This document shows positions 28,915-40,640 of a DNA stretch of 64,000 nucleotides, one piece after another. The notes beneath the pieces are model-generated. The model searched no databases and had not been told where the DNA came from. It saw only the letters and a list, made by a program, of their open reading frames with translations. The position numbers and the translations under genes are program-made. Each line of letters begins with the position of its first letter. The first letter of the stretch is position 1. The stretch is from the NCBI GenBank assembly GCA_948144175.1, contig CANXME010002590.1, forward strand, positions 1,266,501-1,330,500, written 5' to 3'. The stretch is from Closterium sp. NIES-65 (taxonomy: Eukaryota; Streptophyta; Zygnematophyceae; Desmidiales; Closteriaceae).

Positions 28915-30300
28915 ATGGCTACCCCCAGTGTTCTTACCTTTGATACTGAGGGTCGTGCTGTTGACTGAGGTCTGGGTCGATGACCTCCAACTGTTCCTCC
29001 AGTGCGATAGGGCAGACGGCCTCTCCCTGCTCGACCTCACCTTTGGTGCCTCCCCTGCCCCGCCTACCACTGCTGACAGCACTGTTCGCTCACAGTGGGC
29101 GACACACGATGCTGCTGCCCGTCTTGCTGTGTGCCGCCACTTACCGACCACCAAGCGTGCGCACTTTAGCCAGTACAAGAGTGCTCAGACTTTGTACGAC
29201 GCTGTAGTTGCACGCTACTCTTCCCCTGCCACTGCTGTACTGAGCCGCCTAATGCTACCGTACCTCTTCCCTGACCTTGCTGGCTTTCCCACAGTCGCTG
29301 ACCTCATTACGCACCTCCGCACTAGTGACACTCGCTACCGCGCTGCGCTTCCCACTGGGTTCTGCGCCAAGACCCCCCCCCCCCCCATGTACATCACCCT
29401 CTACTACATAGTCACCCGCCTTCCTGACCCTCTTCGCTTAGGCAGGGACCACTTCCTCTCAGTTTTCCCGACCACACTCACCGTTGACCTCCTCGAGGAG
29501 CGCCTCCTAGCAGCAGAGAAGAGCATAGTCGATGTAGGAGCCTCTCATGGTGACCCTCGCACCCCCGTCTTTGAGGGGTGTTCCCCCTCCCCCCTCTTGC
29601 CCTCTGTTGCTTCTGCTGCTGCTGCCGACCTCGTTGGTTTCTACGGGGTCGGCGCTGCGTCAGCCCCTAGCGGGAGACGCCGCAACGGCAAGGGCAAGGG
29701 GGGCAAGGGAGCTGGAGGGGATGGCGGGGGCGGTGGTGGTGGTGGTGGTGGTGGTGGTGGTGGCAGTGGAGGGGGTGGGGGTGGTGGTGGGAGTGGTGGC
29801 GGGGGTGGCAGCGGCGGTGGCAGTAGTGGAGGCGGAGGAGGCGGTGGTGGTGGCGGAGGGAGCGGAGGCGGCGGAGGTGGCGGAGGTGGTGGAGGTGGCG
29901 GAGGCGGCGGAGGCGGCGGCGGCGGCGGCGGCGGTGGTGCTGGTCGTGGATCTGCACAGAGGAGTGGGTCCGGTGGTGGTCCGCGCCAGCAGCAGCAGCG
30001 CGGTCGTGAGACCCTGTCCCCTCAGCAGCTTCGCGAGTGGTACGCTGCGCGTCAGCGCTGTGGGGGTACTGGTCCCTGCACTTACGTCCTCCGTACCGGC
30101 GACCGCGCTGGTGAGCAGCGCGGGGGCCCGCACTCCACCCAGCGCTACTTCGGCCGACTGACGGACGCGTGGCGTCACCAGTTCCCTTAGGCGTCAGAGA
30201 TCCCTCACTGGGGAGATCTGTCTAGGGCGGGGGTTGCCATCTTTGATCTTGACTATGATGCTATCCTTGCTGCCATGTATGTTGTGACTGCTAGTGTTGA
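28915..30300 (+). pseudogene. gag: Element C gag, broken
   Basis: ATG 28915-28917 opens MATPSVLTFDTEG, but a 2-base deletion after codon 17 (GACTGAGGTC) shifts the frame. The capsid then reads DDLQLFLQCDRADGLSLLDL, RLMLPYLFPDLAGFP and MYITLYYIVTRLP, with a C14 run before MYI. Next come poly-Gly, the C-x13-C-like knuckle (CTYVLRTGDRAGEQRGGPHSTQRYF, where two of the Cys are lost to Arg and Tyr), a TAG at 30187-30189 and YDLDYDAILAAMYVVT-like sequence. Nucleic-acid binding would be lost. Confidence 0.85.
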
Positions 30301-33300
30301 GGGTGACTGTTATCTGTGTGTACCGCCTGACCCGGGCATTGAGGCTACTGCTCTAGGTGCTGGTGAGGATGCTGCTCTAGGTGCTAGTGCGTCTGCTGCC
30401 CCAGGTGCTAGTGCATCTGCTGCCCCAGGTGCTGGTGAGTCTGCTCTCTTAGGTACTACGTCGGCATAGGCCTTATACACCTTCACCCTTGACTCGGGTG
30501 CGTCCCGCTCCTTCTTTCAAGACCGCACCACGCTTACGCCGCTTAGTCGGCCGGTTGCAGTCTCCCTGGCGGACCCCTCTGGGGGTCCTGTCCTTGCTAG
30601 CTTCTCCACTGCCTTACCGTGCCCGGCAACCCCCTCTGGCACCTTGTCAGGTCTCTACCTCCCCTCGTTCTCTACGAACTTGGCGAGTGGAGCGGATCTA
30701 CAGGATAGGGGGGTTGACCAGTTCACTTCTATGAGTCAGCGGGTGACCCAATGCACGTGTGCTCGGACAGGCCGACACTTGGCCACGTTCACCCGTCGGC
30801 CGGGGTCGAGCCTGTACACCCTCACTACTGAGTCTCCTCCGGCTGCTGAGTCTGGTCAGGTAGCTGCGTCGACTCAAATGTTTGCTGCAGCGTCCAGGTC
30901 TAGTCCTGAGTCTGCTCCCTACTCGTATCGTCTCCTGTCTCACCAAACTCTCCTTTGGCACCACCGCCTTGGTCACCCCTCCCTCCCTCGTCTCCGAGGC
31001 ATGGCCTCCCGTGTCCTTGTCTCTGGTCTCCCCCGGTCTCTCCCTCCCCTACCTCCGGGGCCTGCCCCTACCTGTGTCCCCTGTGTCGAGGGGCGACAGC
31101 GCGCCGCCCCTCACTTCTCCGAGTTTCCTTCGTCAGAGGCTCCGTTGGAGACTCTTCACATGGACGTGTGGGGCCCCGCCTGCGTCCGTGGCCAGGGTCA
31201 CGAGCGTTACTTCCTGTTGGTGGTTGACGACTACTCATGTTACACCACGGTCTTCCCCTTGCGTAGCAAGGGCGACGTCACTGAGGTGTTGATCGACTGG
31301 ATCCGCGCAGCTCGTCTCCAGCTCAGAGAGAGTTTCGGCTCGGACTTTCCTGTTCTGCGTCTGCACTCGGACAGAGGCGGGGAGTTCTCCTCTGCCCGTC
31401 TGGGAGCCTTCTGTCGAGCACAGGGCATCCGCTAGACCTTCACGCTTCCGGCCTCTCCACAACAAAATGGGATTGCTGAGCGCCGCATAGGCATGGTCAT
31501 GGACGTCGCTCGTACGTCCATGATGCATGCAGCTGCCCCCCATTTTCTGTGGCCGTTTGCGGTTCATTACGCCGCGCATCGGCTCAACCATCAGCCCGGG
31601 GTCTCCTTGCCAGAGACCTCCCTCACCTTGCGGTGGATGGGGAAGGTTGGCGATGCGTCTGCGTTTCGGGTCTGGGGATCTCGGGCGTTTGTTCGCGACT
31701 TATCTGCGGACAAGCTGTCCCCCCGTGCTGTCCCTTGCGTCTTCCTTAGCTTCCCCCATGACCCGCCTGGTTGGCAGTTTTACCACCCCACCTCGCGCCG
31801 TGTTCTGTCCTCCAAGGATGTCACCTTTGACGAGTCGGTACCTTACTACCGTCTCTTCCCCTACCGCACTGCGCCCCTTCCCCCGCCCCCGCTCTTCCTT
31901 GCGCCAGGTCCTCCCCCAGTATACCCCCTCCCCCATCAGGGTCCTGCCCCGCCAGGTGTGTCCCAGGTAGACGCAGTCGAGCCTGTCGAGGTAGCTGTTG
32001 ACTCTGGTGCTGTTAGAGCTGCTGAGCCTGCGAGTGCCGGGTCTGGGGGTGCTGAGTCTGAAGGTGCTGAGCCTGGGGGTGCTGAGTCAGGGGGTGCGGA
32101 GCCTGGGGGTGCGGAGCCTGGGGGCGCTGGGTCTGCTCGTGTGGCCGACGGCGGTGCTTCGTCGAGGCGGGAGCCACTGTCTCCACAGGAGCTGCGCGAG
32201 TGGTTTGCCCGGCGTTGGAGCCGTGCTGCTGGAGTTGAAGGTACTAGTGTTGCTGCTGGTCCCGGAGGTGCTCGTACTGGCGGTACTGGAGCTGCTGGGA
32301 CTGGGGGTGCTGCTGGGGCTGCTGGAGCTGGTCCTGGTGGAGCTGCTGGCGGTACTGGAGCTGCCGGTCCTGGTAGAGTTGGTACTGTTGGAGCTGCTGG
32401 AGCTGGAGCTGCTGGGGGTGTTGGCGCTGGTGTTTCTGCTGGCGCTGGTGCGTCTGAGGGTGCTAGATTTGGCGCTGTTGGAGCTGGAGGTACTATTGGC
32501 GCTGGTGCTGCCGTTGGGGGTACTGGTGCTGTTCTTGCTGGTTCTAGAGGCGCCGCGCGGCCGAGGCCGTACTTCGTTCTGCTCCTTGAGCAGGTTCTTG
32601 GTCTCCCTCCCTCTTCTTGTCCTGCTCCTCCCTTAGAGTGTCCGCAGCCTGTCCGGTCGCAGTCACAGTTACACCCCGCCTCCCCCCTACCTGCTCCTTC
32701 TCCCTACACTGGTCCTACTGGAGGTCTTGCTGAGCGTCGTAAGCCTGCGTCTTGTCCTGCGCCGCCTGTTCGTGCTGCTCGCACTAGTGGTCGTACTTTG
32801 CGTCCGCGTCCTCCTACGGTCCCAGGCACACACCAGATGGCACTGCGTCCTTCCACTCCTCCTCTGCGTGTCCCATTGCCGTCTCCTCCAGCGTCCTCTC
32901 TTCCTCTTCTTGCTGACCCTGAGTTTGACTCTCTTCGTGCTGCCAATCCTACTATCACGCGTCTCTTGGCAATTGTTGTCACTGACCCTTCCTTTGAGTC
33001 CACTGCTGCATCTGCCCTAGTTGCAGAGCTTGTCGACTTCGCTGAGTCTGCATCTGTCTATCCTCCGTCTGCCGGGGGTGAGTGTGCTCTTAGCATGGAC
33101 GTCTTTGAGGACAGGCAGGAGGAGTTCGAGTGCTTTGCTGCTGCTTTGCCTCATCTCGTGTCCACGCTGATTGCCCTTGAGGGAGACCCGGATGCACCAG
33201 ACATCCCGACTCCTCGATCGTACGCTGAGGCGATCGAGGGTCCCTACTCCTCTCAGTGGCAGTAAGCCATGGACGCAGAGATGGCTTCCTGGAAGTCCAT

Positions 33301-34790
33301 AGGCACCTACGTCGACGAGGTTCCCCCAACAAGGGCGAACATCGTCAGTGGCATGTGGATTTTCAAGGTGAAGCGGCCGCCGGGTTCTGCGCATGTCTTC
33401 AAGGCGCGTTATGTGGCTCGAGGCTTCAGTCAGCGGCAGGGAGTTGACTACTTTCAGACCTTCTCTCCCACCTCGAAGATGACCACTCTTCGGGTGCTGC
33501 TGCACATAGCCGCTCAGCGCGACTACGAGCTTCACTCCCTTGACTTCAGTACAGCTTTCCTGTAGGGTAGCCTGCACGAGGAGATCTGGCTGCGCCGCCC
33601 ACCTGGCTTCACTGGGTCTTTCCCTCCTGGTACCCAGTGGAGCCTTCGGCGGCCAGTCTACGGTCTCCGCCAGGCGCCCCGTGAGTGGCACGACACACTG
33701 AGTACTACACTTGCGGGTCTTGGGTTTGCTCCTTCCACAGCTGACCCGTCGCTGTTTCTGCGCACCGACACCTCTCTACCGCCGTTCTACATCCTCGTGT
33801 ACGTTGACGACTTTGTCTTTGCCACTGCTGACACTACTGGACTCGCCCACCTGAAGTCTGAGCTGCAGAAGAGACACACGTGCACAGACCTGGGTGAACT
33901 GCGCAGCTACCTTGGTTTGCAAATCACCCGAGACAGAGCAAAGCGCACCATTACCCTGACTCAGTCACACATGGTGCAGCAGGTCCTTCAGCGCTTCGAC
34001 TTCACGTACTCCTCGCCTCAGGCCACTCCTCTGTCTACTCGCCACTCGCTCTCAGCTCTGCCTTCGGATGAGTCCGTAGAGCCGAGTGGCCCGTACCCAG
34101 AGCTTGTTGGCTGCCTCATGTACCTGATGACCTGCACACGACCTGACCTTGCATACCCTCTTAGCATCTTGGCACGTTATGTTGCTCCTAGCAGACACCG
34201 ACCATAGCACATGGCTGCAGCGAAGAGGGTGTTGCGCTACTTGTGCAGTACGTCGAGCATGGGGCTAGTGCTTGGAGGGCGACATCGAGTGGTCCTCACA
34301 GGTCAGGCAGACGCTTCTTGGGCTAACGACCAGGCTACGCAGCGGTCGTCACAGGGTTACACCTTCAGCCTTGGCTCCGGCTCTGTTTCGTGGCGGTCTA
34401 CCCGCTCATCTTCTGTTCTCAGCTCCAGCTGTGAGGCTGAGATCTACGCGGGGGCCATGGCTGCACAGGAGCTACGGTGGCTCACCTACCTGCTGACTGA
34501 CCTAGGAGAGTCGCCTCGTTCTCCTCCAGTTCTGTACGTAGACAACAAGGCCATGCTGGCCTTGTGTCGGGAGCACAGACTGGAGCACAGAACGAAGCAC
34601 ATTGCTCTTTGCTACTTCCTTGCTCGTGAGCTGCAGCAACGTGGTCAGCTGCGCCTTGCTTACGTGGCCTATGAGGCCAACACTGCTGATATCTTTACTT
34701 AGGCACTTCCGCCTTGTGATCATCAGCGCTTTTGTGCGATGTTAGGTCTTGTGCCTACTTGGCCTCACTTGCTCACTTCTTGACCTTGCT
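30301..34790 (+). pseudogene. pol: Element C pol, broken by several stops
   Basis: Protease FTLDSGASRSFF (30482 on), HHRLGHPSLPRL, integrase VVDDYSCYTTVF, LHSDRGGEF, NGIAERR, a Gly/Ala linker, RT KARYVARGFSQ, YVDDFVFA and RNase H QADASWANDQ, SSSCEAEIYAG are all recognisable. In-frame stops are at 30467 (TAG), 31433 (TAG), 33262 (TAA), 33563 (TAG), 34204 (TAG) and 34700 (TAG). Three of these (30467, 31433, 33563) are Gln CAG codons in relatives. The frame is otherwise mostly kept, so decay is by point mutation. Confidence 0.9.
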
Positions 34791-35008
34791 GTAGTGTGAT
34801 CTTTCTATACCTGCAGTTGCTTGTTTACCTTTACATATTATCTTGCACGTGAACTAGCCTTTTGGCCTTGCTCTTGTGCTCGGATTGTGTGGTGACGTTG
34901 TGATCCACCCTGAGCTTGCTTTGCTTTGCTTGACTGGTTTTGTGACCTCTTGTTCTCCCCCACTTTGCCTATGGGGGTGTGTCAAACTTATATGCTATAG
35001 TCAAACCT
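34791..35008 (+). other. Element C 3' untranslated region and truncated LTR
   Basis: Conserved 3' region, then polypurine tract and about 31 bp of LTR. The junction with the inverted element E lies at about 35008-35010. Confidence 0.7.
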
Positions 35009-36311
35009 ATATGTGCTTCGTTTTGTGCTCCAGTCTGTGCTCCTGACACAAGGCAATGGCTGCCTTGTTGTCGACGTACAGAACTGGAGGAGAACGAGGC
35101 CTCTCTCCCAATCTGGTCAGCATGTAGGTGAGCCAGCGTAACTCGTGTGCAGCCATGGCTGTGGCGTAGATCTCAGCCTTACAACTGGAGCTGAGAACTG
35201 AAGACGAGCGTGTAGAATGCCAAGAAACAGAGCCAGAGCCAAGACTGAAGGTGTAACCCTGTGAGGACTGCTGCGTAACCTGGTCGTGAACCCAAGAAGC
35301 GTCCGAGTGCCCAGTGAGGACAATGTCGCCCCGTCCTCCAAGCACGAGCCCCGTGCCTGATGTACTGCACAAGTAGCGTAGTACCCTCTTAGCAGCATCC
35401 ATGTGCACCTTCCGGTGCCGACCAGGAGCCACATAGCGAGCCAGAGGGCCAAGAGGGTACGCAAGGTTATGACGAGTGCAGTTCATCAGGTACATGACCA
35501 CTCGGCTCTACGGACTCGTCCGAAGGTGGAGCTGAGAGCGAGTGGCCTGTGCCAAGGACCAGGTGAAGCGGAAGCGCTGAAGGACCTGCTGCACCATGTG
35601 TGACTGAGTGAGTGTGATGGTGAGGCGTGCTATGTCCCGGGTGATCTGCAAGCCAAGGTAGCTGCGCAGCTCACCCAAGTTTATGCACGTGTGTCTCTTC
35701 TGTAGCTCCGACTTCACATGGGCGAGTCCAGTAGTGTCAGCAGTGGCGAAGACCAAGTCGTCGACGTACGCGAGGATGTAGAATGGCGGCAGCAAAGTGT
35801 CGGTGCGCAGAAACAGCGGCGGGTCAGCAGTCGAAGGAGCAAACCCAAGAGCCGCAAGTGTCGTCCTGACTGTGTCGTGCCACTCACGTGGGGCCTCGCG
35901 GAGACCGTAGACCGACCGCCGGAGGCTCCACTGGGTACCAGGAAGGAACGACCCAGTGAAGCCAGGCGGGCGGCACAGCCAGATCTCCTCGTGCATGCTG
36001 CCCTCTAAGAAAGCTGTGCTGAAGTCAAGAGAGTGAAGCTCGTAGTCACGCTGAGCGGCAACGTGCAGCAGCACCCAAAGAGTGGTCATCTTTGGGGTGG
36101 GGGAGAAGGTCTGAAAGAAGTCTACTCCCTCTTACTGATTGAAACCTCGAGCAACATAATGAGCCTTAAAGACAGGCAGAGAACCCGGCGGCCGCTTCAC
36201 CCTGAAGATCCACATGCCACTGACGATGTTCTCCCCAAGAGGGGGAACGTCGTCGACGTACGTGCCTGTGGACTTCCAGGATGCCATCTCTATGTCCATG
36301 GCTGTCTGCCA
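35009..36311 (-). pseudogene. Element E RT and RNase H, broken
   Basis: RT LDFSTAFLEG, RPPGFTGSF and the catalytic box changed from YVDD to AYVDDLVFA with upstream ILAYVDD; RNase H GHSDASWVHD, SSCKAEIYAT (acidic Glu replaced by Lys) and YVDNKAAIAL. The frame shifts near 35510 where about 25 bp are missing, and stops occur at about 36135 (TAA after Asn-Gln) and at 36312-36314 (TAG in place of Gln). RNase H is cut at KHI. Confidence 0.85.
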
Positions 36312-36314
36312 CTA

Positions 36315-37387
36315 AGAGGAGAACTCACCCGCGATCGCCTCAGCGTAAGAGCGCGGGGTCGGGATGTCTGGTGCATCCGGGTCTCCCTCAAGGGCAAGCA
36401 GCATGGCCATGAGATGAGGCGCAGCGGCCGCAAGACACTCAAGGTCCTCGTGCCTGTCCTCAAGGACGTCCGTGCTTAGAGCACACTCACCACCGATGGA
36501 CGGAGGACAGACAGACTCAGACTTAGCAACAAGACTAGCAACGTAGTCTAGACGACAGGCAGCAGCAAAGTCGACAAGCTCAGCGACTAGGGCAGACACA
36601 ACAGTGGACTCAAACGACGGGTCAGTGACCACAGAGGCTAACAGACGCGTGACAGTAGGGTGCTCAGTACGAAACTGGTCAGACTCAGGGTCCGCAACGT
36701 TAGGCAAAGAGGACGCAGGGGGAGAAGGCTGAGGAACACGCTGTGGAGGAGAGGAAGGACGACGGACTACAAGGTGGGTGCCGGGGACAGCCGGCGGACG
36801 CGGACGAGGAACACGACAACCGGAACGACCAGAACGGACAGGAGAGACAGGACGCGACGCAGGCTCACGACGCTCAGCAAGGCCCCTTGTCTGCTCAGTG
36901 TAAGGAGAAGGAGCAGGTAGCGGCGAGCCAGGCTGTAACGGAAGACCAGTAGACGAAGGGAGACTGAGAACCTGGCGAAGCGCAGAGTCAGGCGGTGGCT
37001 GAGAAGATGGAGACGGCGGAGTGAAGAACAAGTGCGGCTGTGCAATGCCACCAGCACCAGCAGCTCCAGCACCTCCGGCAGCTCTAGTACCCTCAGCAGC
37101 TCCAGCACCTCCAGCAGCTCCAGTACCCTCAGCAGCTCCAGCACCTCCAGCAGCTGCACCCCTAGACCCATGGTCTCCAGCAGTAGCACCCTCAGACACA
37201 GTACCTCCAGCCCCAGCAGCTCCAGTACCTCCAGTACGAGCACCTCCGGGACCAGCCACTCTAGCACCTCCGGTAGACAAAGGACCAGCACCACTCCCAA
37301 CTCTAGTGACGTCAGCAGAAGTACCGCCAGCAGCAGAGCCCCGAGCCCCGGAAGCACGACCGTGACGGCGACCGTACCAGTCGTGCA
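36315..37387 (-). pseudogene. Element E linker to RT N-terminus, right of G insertion
   Basis: Ser/Pro/Ala/Gly-rich linker (GAAEGTGAAGG repeats), then PSFESTVVSALVAELVDFAA, CPPSIGGECAL and DAPDIPTPRSYAEAI, the conserved segment before the Copia RT. It joins 39253-39760 across element G with a frameshift. Confidence 0.75.
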
Positions 37388-37628
37388 TGTCAGAATGTAA
37401 TTGTATACATTACTTTATAATTGTCAGCAATGTAGACTTAGTGTAGTTATCTTTCTTGTTAGGTGGTGCACCTTTCTTCTCTTCTTTCATATTTGTACCC
37501 TTGAGCCTATAGTGAAACCATTCTTTTCTCCTTGCAACTCTCTCGACATTCCCCTTCGACCCTAAACTTCAACTACTAAGCCACTAAAGCTATGGCTCCT
37601 AAGCCTAGCTGTACTTAGTATCTTAACA
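37388..37628 (+). repeat. Element G 5' LTR (241 bp)
   Basis: Starts TGTCAGAATG and ends CTTAACA. Its central and 3' sequence is unlike the Copia A/D LTRs. Confidence 0.9.
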
Positions 37629-39011
37629 TGCTATCAGAGCATTTATACTCCTTGCCTGTGGGCCCATGCTTCCGCTGCCTATCATTCTGCCGCGCGCCTC
37701 GGGCGCGCGGCGGGCGCACGGCAATTATCTGCCCGCTGTGTGTTCGGGGAGCACGGCGGTTTTCTGCCCGCCGTGCGCCCCGGGCGCGCGACCTCTTCCT
37801 GTCCGCGCCCGGGCCTGTTCTGTCCGCCCATACCCTGCCCTTCGCGGCGTCCCGCGGAGGCGCCGCTCCTGCTCGTCGCGACGCCCCTGCGGGACCCGTG
37901 CGTCGCCGCTCCTGCTCGTCGCGACGCCCCTGCGGGACCCGCGCGGCGTTGCCCTGCTCGTCGCGACGCCCCTGCGAGACCCGCGGGGCGCTGTCCCTGC
38001 TCGCCGCGGCGCACCCCCCCCCTGGCCGCCGCCTCTGCCTCCCCTGCGCCCGCGCCTGCTTTGCAGCAACGCGCGGGCCTGCCCTGCACCGGAGCAGCCG
38101 CCCTTGGAGCAGCTGCCCTTGTAGCAGCCACCCCTGGCCACTGCAGCAGCCGCCCCTGGCCCCTGGAGCAGCCGCCCCTGCAGTAGCCGCCCCTGGCCAC
38201 TGGAGCAGCCGCCCCTGCAGCAGCCGCCCCTGCATCAGCCGCCCCTGGCCCCTGGAGCAGCCGCCCCTGGAGCAGCCGCCCCTGCAGCAGCCACCCCTGG
38301 CCCCTGGAGCAGCCGCCCCTGCAGAAGCTGCCCCTGGCCCCAGGAGCAGCCGCCCTTGCAGCAACCGACCCTGCAGCTGCCCGCGACGCCGCTCCTGGAC
38401 CCTGTGCAGCCGTGGGGGGAGGGTATGGGGGTGGCGGGTGTGGGGGTGATGAGTGAGGGTGCCACCCTTCCCCTCCTCCTCCTCCTACTTCGTCTCCCAC
38501 TGCTGCAGCTGCCGCTGAAGGGGGGTGGATGTGTGGGAGCCGAGGGGGAGTGAAACTAGGGGTGCGGCAAGGGGTGCGGCAAGGGGTGTGAAAGGGGTGT
38601 GGGACAGGTAGGGGAGGTTGAGTGGAGGTGGCCGCCGTGAAGTCAGCAGCTCCAGTCGCCCGTGAGACCGTTGCGCCAGTCGCCCGTGAGCCCATCGCTC
38701 CAGTCGCCCGTGAGCACGTTGCTCCAGTCACCCGTGAGTCAGTTACTCCTGCCGCTCGTCTAGCTGCGGAGTTAATTACTCCAGTTGCCTGTGTGCCAGT
38801 TGCTCCAGTTGCCAGTTGCTCCAGTTGCCCGTGTGCCAGTTGCTCCAGTTGCGCCGTGTGCCAGCAGCTTCAGCTGCCGCCCACCACCTCCTCTCCTCTC
38901 ATAGTCCCTCCTCCTCCTCACTTGCCCTCTCCGTCTCCTGCGCTCTGCTTGGTGTACCCCTTCCGGGGGTGTTTCTGCACATGGTTCTTCACTGCAGGCA
39001 GTTAGGGGGTG

Positions 39012-39252
39012 TGTGAGAATGTAATTATATACATTACTTTATAACTGCCTGCAATGTAGACCTAGTGTAGTTATCTTTCTTGTTAGGTGGTGCACCTTTC
39101 TTCTCTTCTTTCATATTTGTACCCTTGAGCCCATAGTGAAACCATCCTTTTCTCCTTGCAACTCTCTCGACATTCCCCTTCGACCCTAAACTTCAACTAC
39201 TAAGCCACTAAAGCTATGGCTCCTAAGCCTAGCTGTACTTAGTATCTTAACA
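39012..39252 (+). repeat. Element G 3' LTR (241 bp)
   Basis: Same length as the 5' LTR with about eight substitutions; starts TGTGAGAATG. Confidence 0.9.
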
Positions 39253-39760
39253 GTGGAGCTGCTATGAGGTGAGAGGCACACGCGGACAAAGGCGGCTACT
39301 CCAAGGAGACCGCGCAGTAGCAGACTCAGAACCCTCAGGCGTCGCACCCCCAGACTCAGTACCCCCAGGCTCCTCCCGCCCGGGCTCAGCACCTCCAGAC
39401 ACAGCACCCCCAGGCTCAGGACCTCCAGGATCCTCACGTGCAGGCTCAGCACCTCCAGGCTCCTCACGCTCAGGCGCAGCGCCCCTAGACTCTGCACCCC
39501 CTAGCGCAGTACCTCCTGGATCCTCACGCGCAAGCTCCGCACCCCCAGGCTCAGCACCCCCAAGCTCCGCACCCCCAGGCTCAGCACCACCAAGCTCCGC
39601 ACCCCCAGGCTCAGCACCGCCAAGCTCCGCACCCCCAGGCCCAGCATCCCCAAAGACAGCACCACCCCCAGTAGGACCTGAGTCACCAGTGACCTCAACA
39701 CGCGCAGGCACGGGAGGGTCTACTTGAGAAACACCTGAAGGAGAAGGACCTGGCACGGTT
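39253..39760 (-). pseudogene. Element E linker, left of G in protein order
   Basis: Encodes GPSPSGVSQVD then repeats of GGAEPGGAELGG and REEPGG, the Gly/Ala/Glu/Pro linker between integrase and RT. The DNA is a 15-bp minisatellite (about gctcagcacccccag). Confidence 0.75.
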
Positions 39761-39883
39761 GACGTTGAGCTGATGCGCGGCGTGATGTACCTATTTTTGA
39801 TCTTGACTATAAGACTATTTTCGCTACCATGTATGCATTGACTGTTAGTGCTGAGGGTGACTGCTACTTGTGTGTGCCGCCTG
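39761..39883 (+). other. Inverted gag-protease fragment next to D (left part)
   Basis: A plus-strand piece coding PIFDLDYKTIFATMYALTV and AEGDCYLCVPP, which is the same sequence as E's own gag end on the minus strand at 46720-46815. It continues after D at 45476-45530 (ccctggtatagccctagg). The inverted piece, about 155 bp without D, is bordered by two direct copies of gttgagctgatgcgcggcg (39764-39782 and about 45541-45559). Confidence 0.75.
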
Positions 39884-40016
39884 TGTCAGAACATTATAGC
39901 TTATCCATTTGTGTAGGCTGTAGTGGGGTAGCCCATAAGGGGTACAACACAATTAGGGTTAGTACTTGTACCCAACTGTTTCATAATTCATTCACTCTCT
40001 CGTTCTAATCTTCCCA
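39884..40016 (+). repeat. Element D 5' LTR (133 bp)
   Basis: TGTCAGAACATTATAGCTTA...CCCA; 129 of 133 positions match the 3' LTR. Confidence 0.93.
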
Positions 40017-40640
40017 TGGTATAGAGCAGGTTCCCTAGTGGGAACGCTTCCTTGGGCCCACCACTAGAAACTTTTTCTGACCGGAGCGCCAGTCGCTCCT
40101 GCCCGAGGCGCGCCTTGGGGGCCGACCTTCTGTCGAACTCTCGTAGAGGCCCCTCTTACGGCCCCTCAAGCAGCCCCTAGAGGACCCGTCCCTGCCCTTC
40201 CAGGCCCCTCGCGGCCCCTAGTGGCCCCGTTGCCGCCCCTACGCGGCCCCGTTGCCGCCCTTCCAGGCCCCTCGCGGCCCCTAGCGGCCTCGTTGCCGCC
40301 CCTACACGGCCCCGTTGCCGCCCTTCCAGGCCCCTCGCGGCCCCGTTGCCGCCCCGTTGCCGCCCTACACGGCCCCGTTGCCGCCCTTCCAGGCCCCTAG
40401 CGGCCCCTAGCGCCCCCGTTGCCGCCCCTACGCGGCCTTGGAGCTGCCCCTGGCGGCCCTGTCACCGCCCCTAGCGGCCCCGTAGCCGCCTCCCTCCCTA
40501 TGCGGCCCTGTTGCCGCTCCTACGCGGCCCCGTCGCCGCCCCTAGCGGCCTCGTCGCCGCCCCTACGCGGCCCCGTTGCCGCCCCACGCGGCCTCGTCGC
40601 CGCTTCCTTCCCTACGCGGCCCCGTCAGCCTTGCGGGACG
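40017..40640 (+). repeat. Element D leader with GC-rich minisatellite
   Basis: After the primer site, GTTCCC/GGGAAC hairpin and GGGCCCACCAC box, the leader consists of gcggccccgttgccgcccc units (40190-40640), with a subset separated by ttccaggcccctc. It is the same unit as in C's leader and in the Penelope-like RT. Confidence 0.9.

Larger units (their letters stand above)
28430..35008 (+). mobile_element. Copia element C, degenerate, 5' LTR missing
   Basis: Same subfamily as A and L. It keeps gag, protease, integrase, linker, RT, RNase H and a 3' region with the purine tract ctatgggggtg, followed by only the first about 31 bp of the 3' LTR (34978-35008, tgtcaaacttatatg...) before the sequence changes to element E in the opposite direction. 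The left end merges into the GC-rich array with no LTR. At least eight in-frame stops and a gag frameshift make it non-functional. Confidence 0.9.
37388..39252 (+). mobile_element. Non-autonomous LTR element G (1865 bp)
   Basis: Direct LTRs of 241 bp at 37388-37628 and 39012-39252 differ at about eight positions (about 3%). The primer site TGCTATCAGAGCA follows the left LTR, and a purine-rich GCAGTTAGGGGGTG precedes the right LTR. The flanks gtgca (37383-37387) and gtgga (39253-39257) are a likely TSD with one change. No gag or pol is present: the internal region is GC-rich with gcagccgcccctg repeats (38080-38350) and gttgctccagtcgcccgtg repeats (38640-38860). Internal similarity to F (opposite strand) shows they are related. 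It must use proteins from other elements. Confidence 0.88.

Noticed and set aside
37615-38731. Possible genes inside elements G and F (RRAGQRR or QQPPLAPGAA repeats)
   Set aside because: Frames are open on both strands due to repeats; they do not match gag or pol and are not conserved between G and F as protein.
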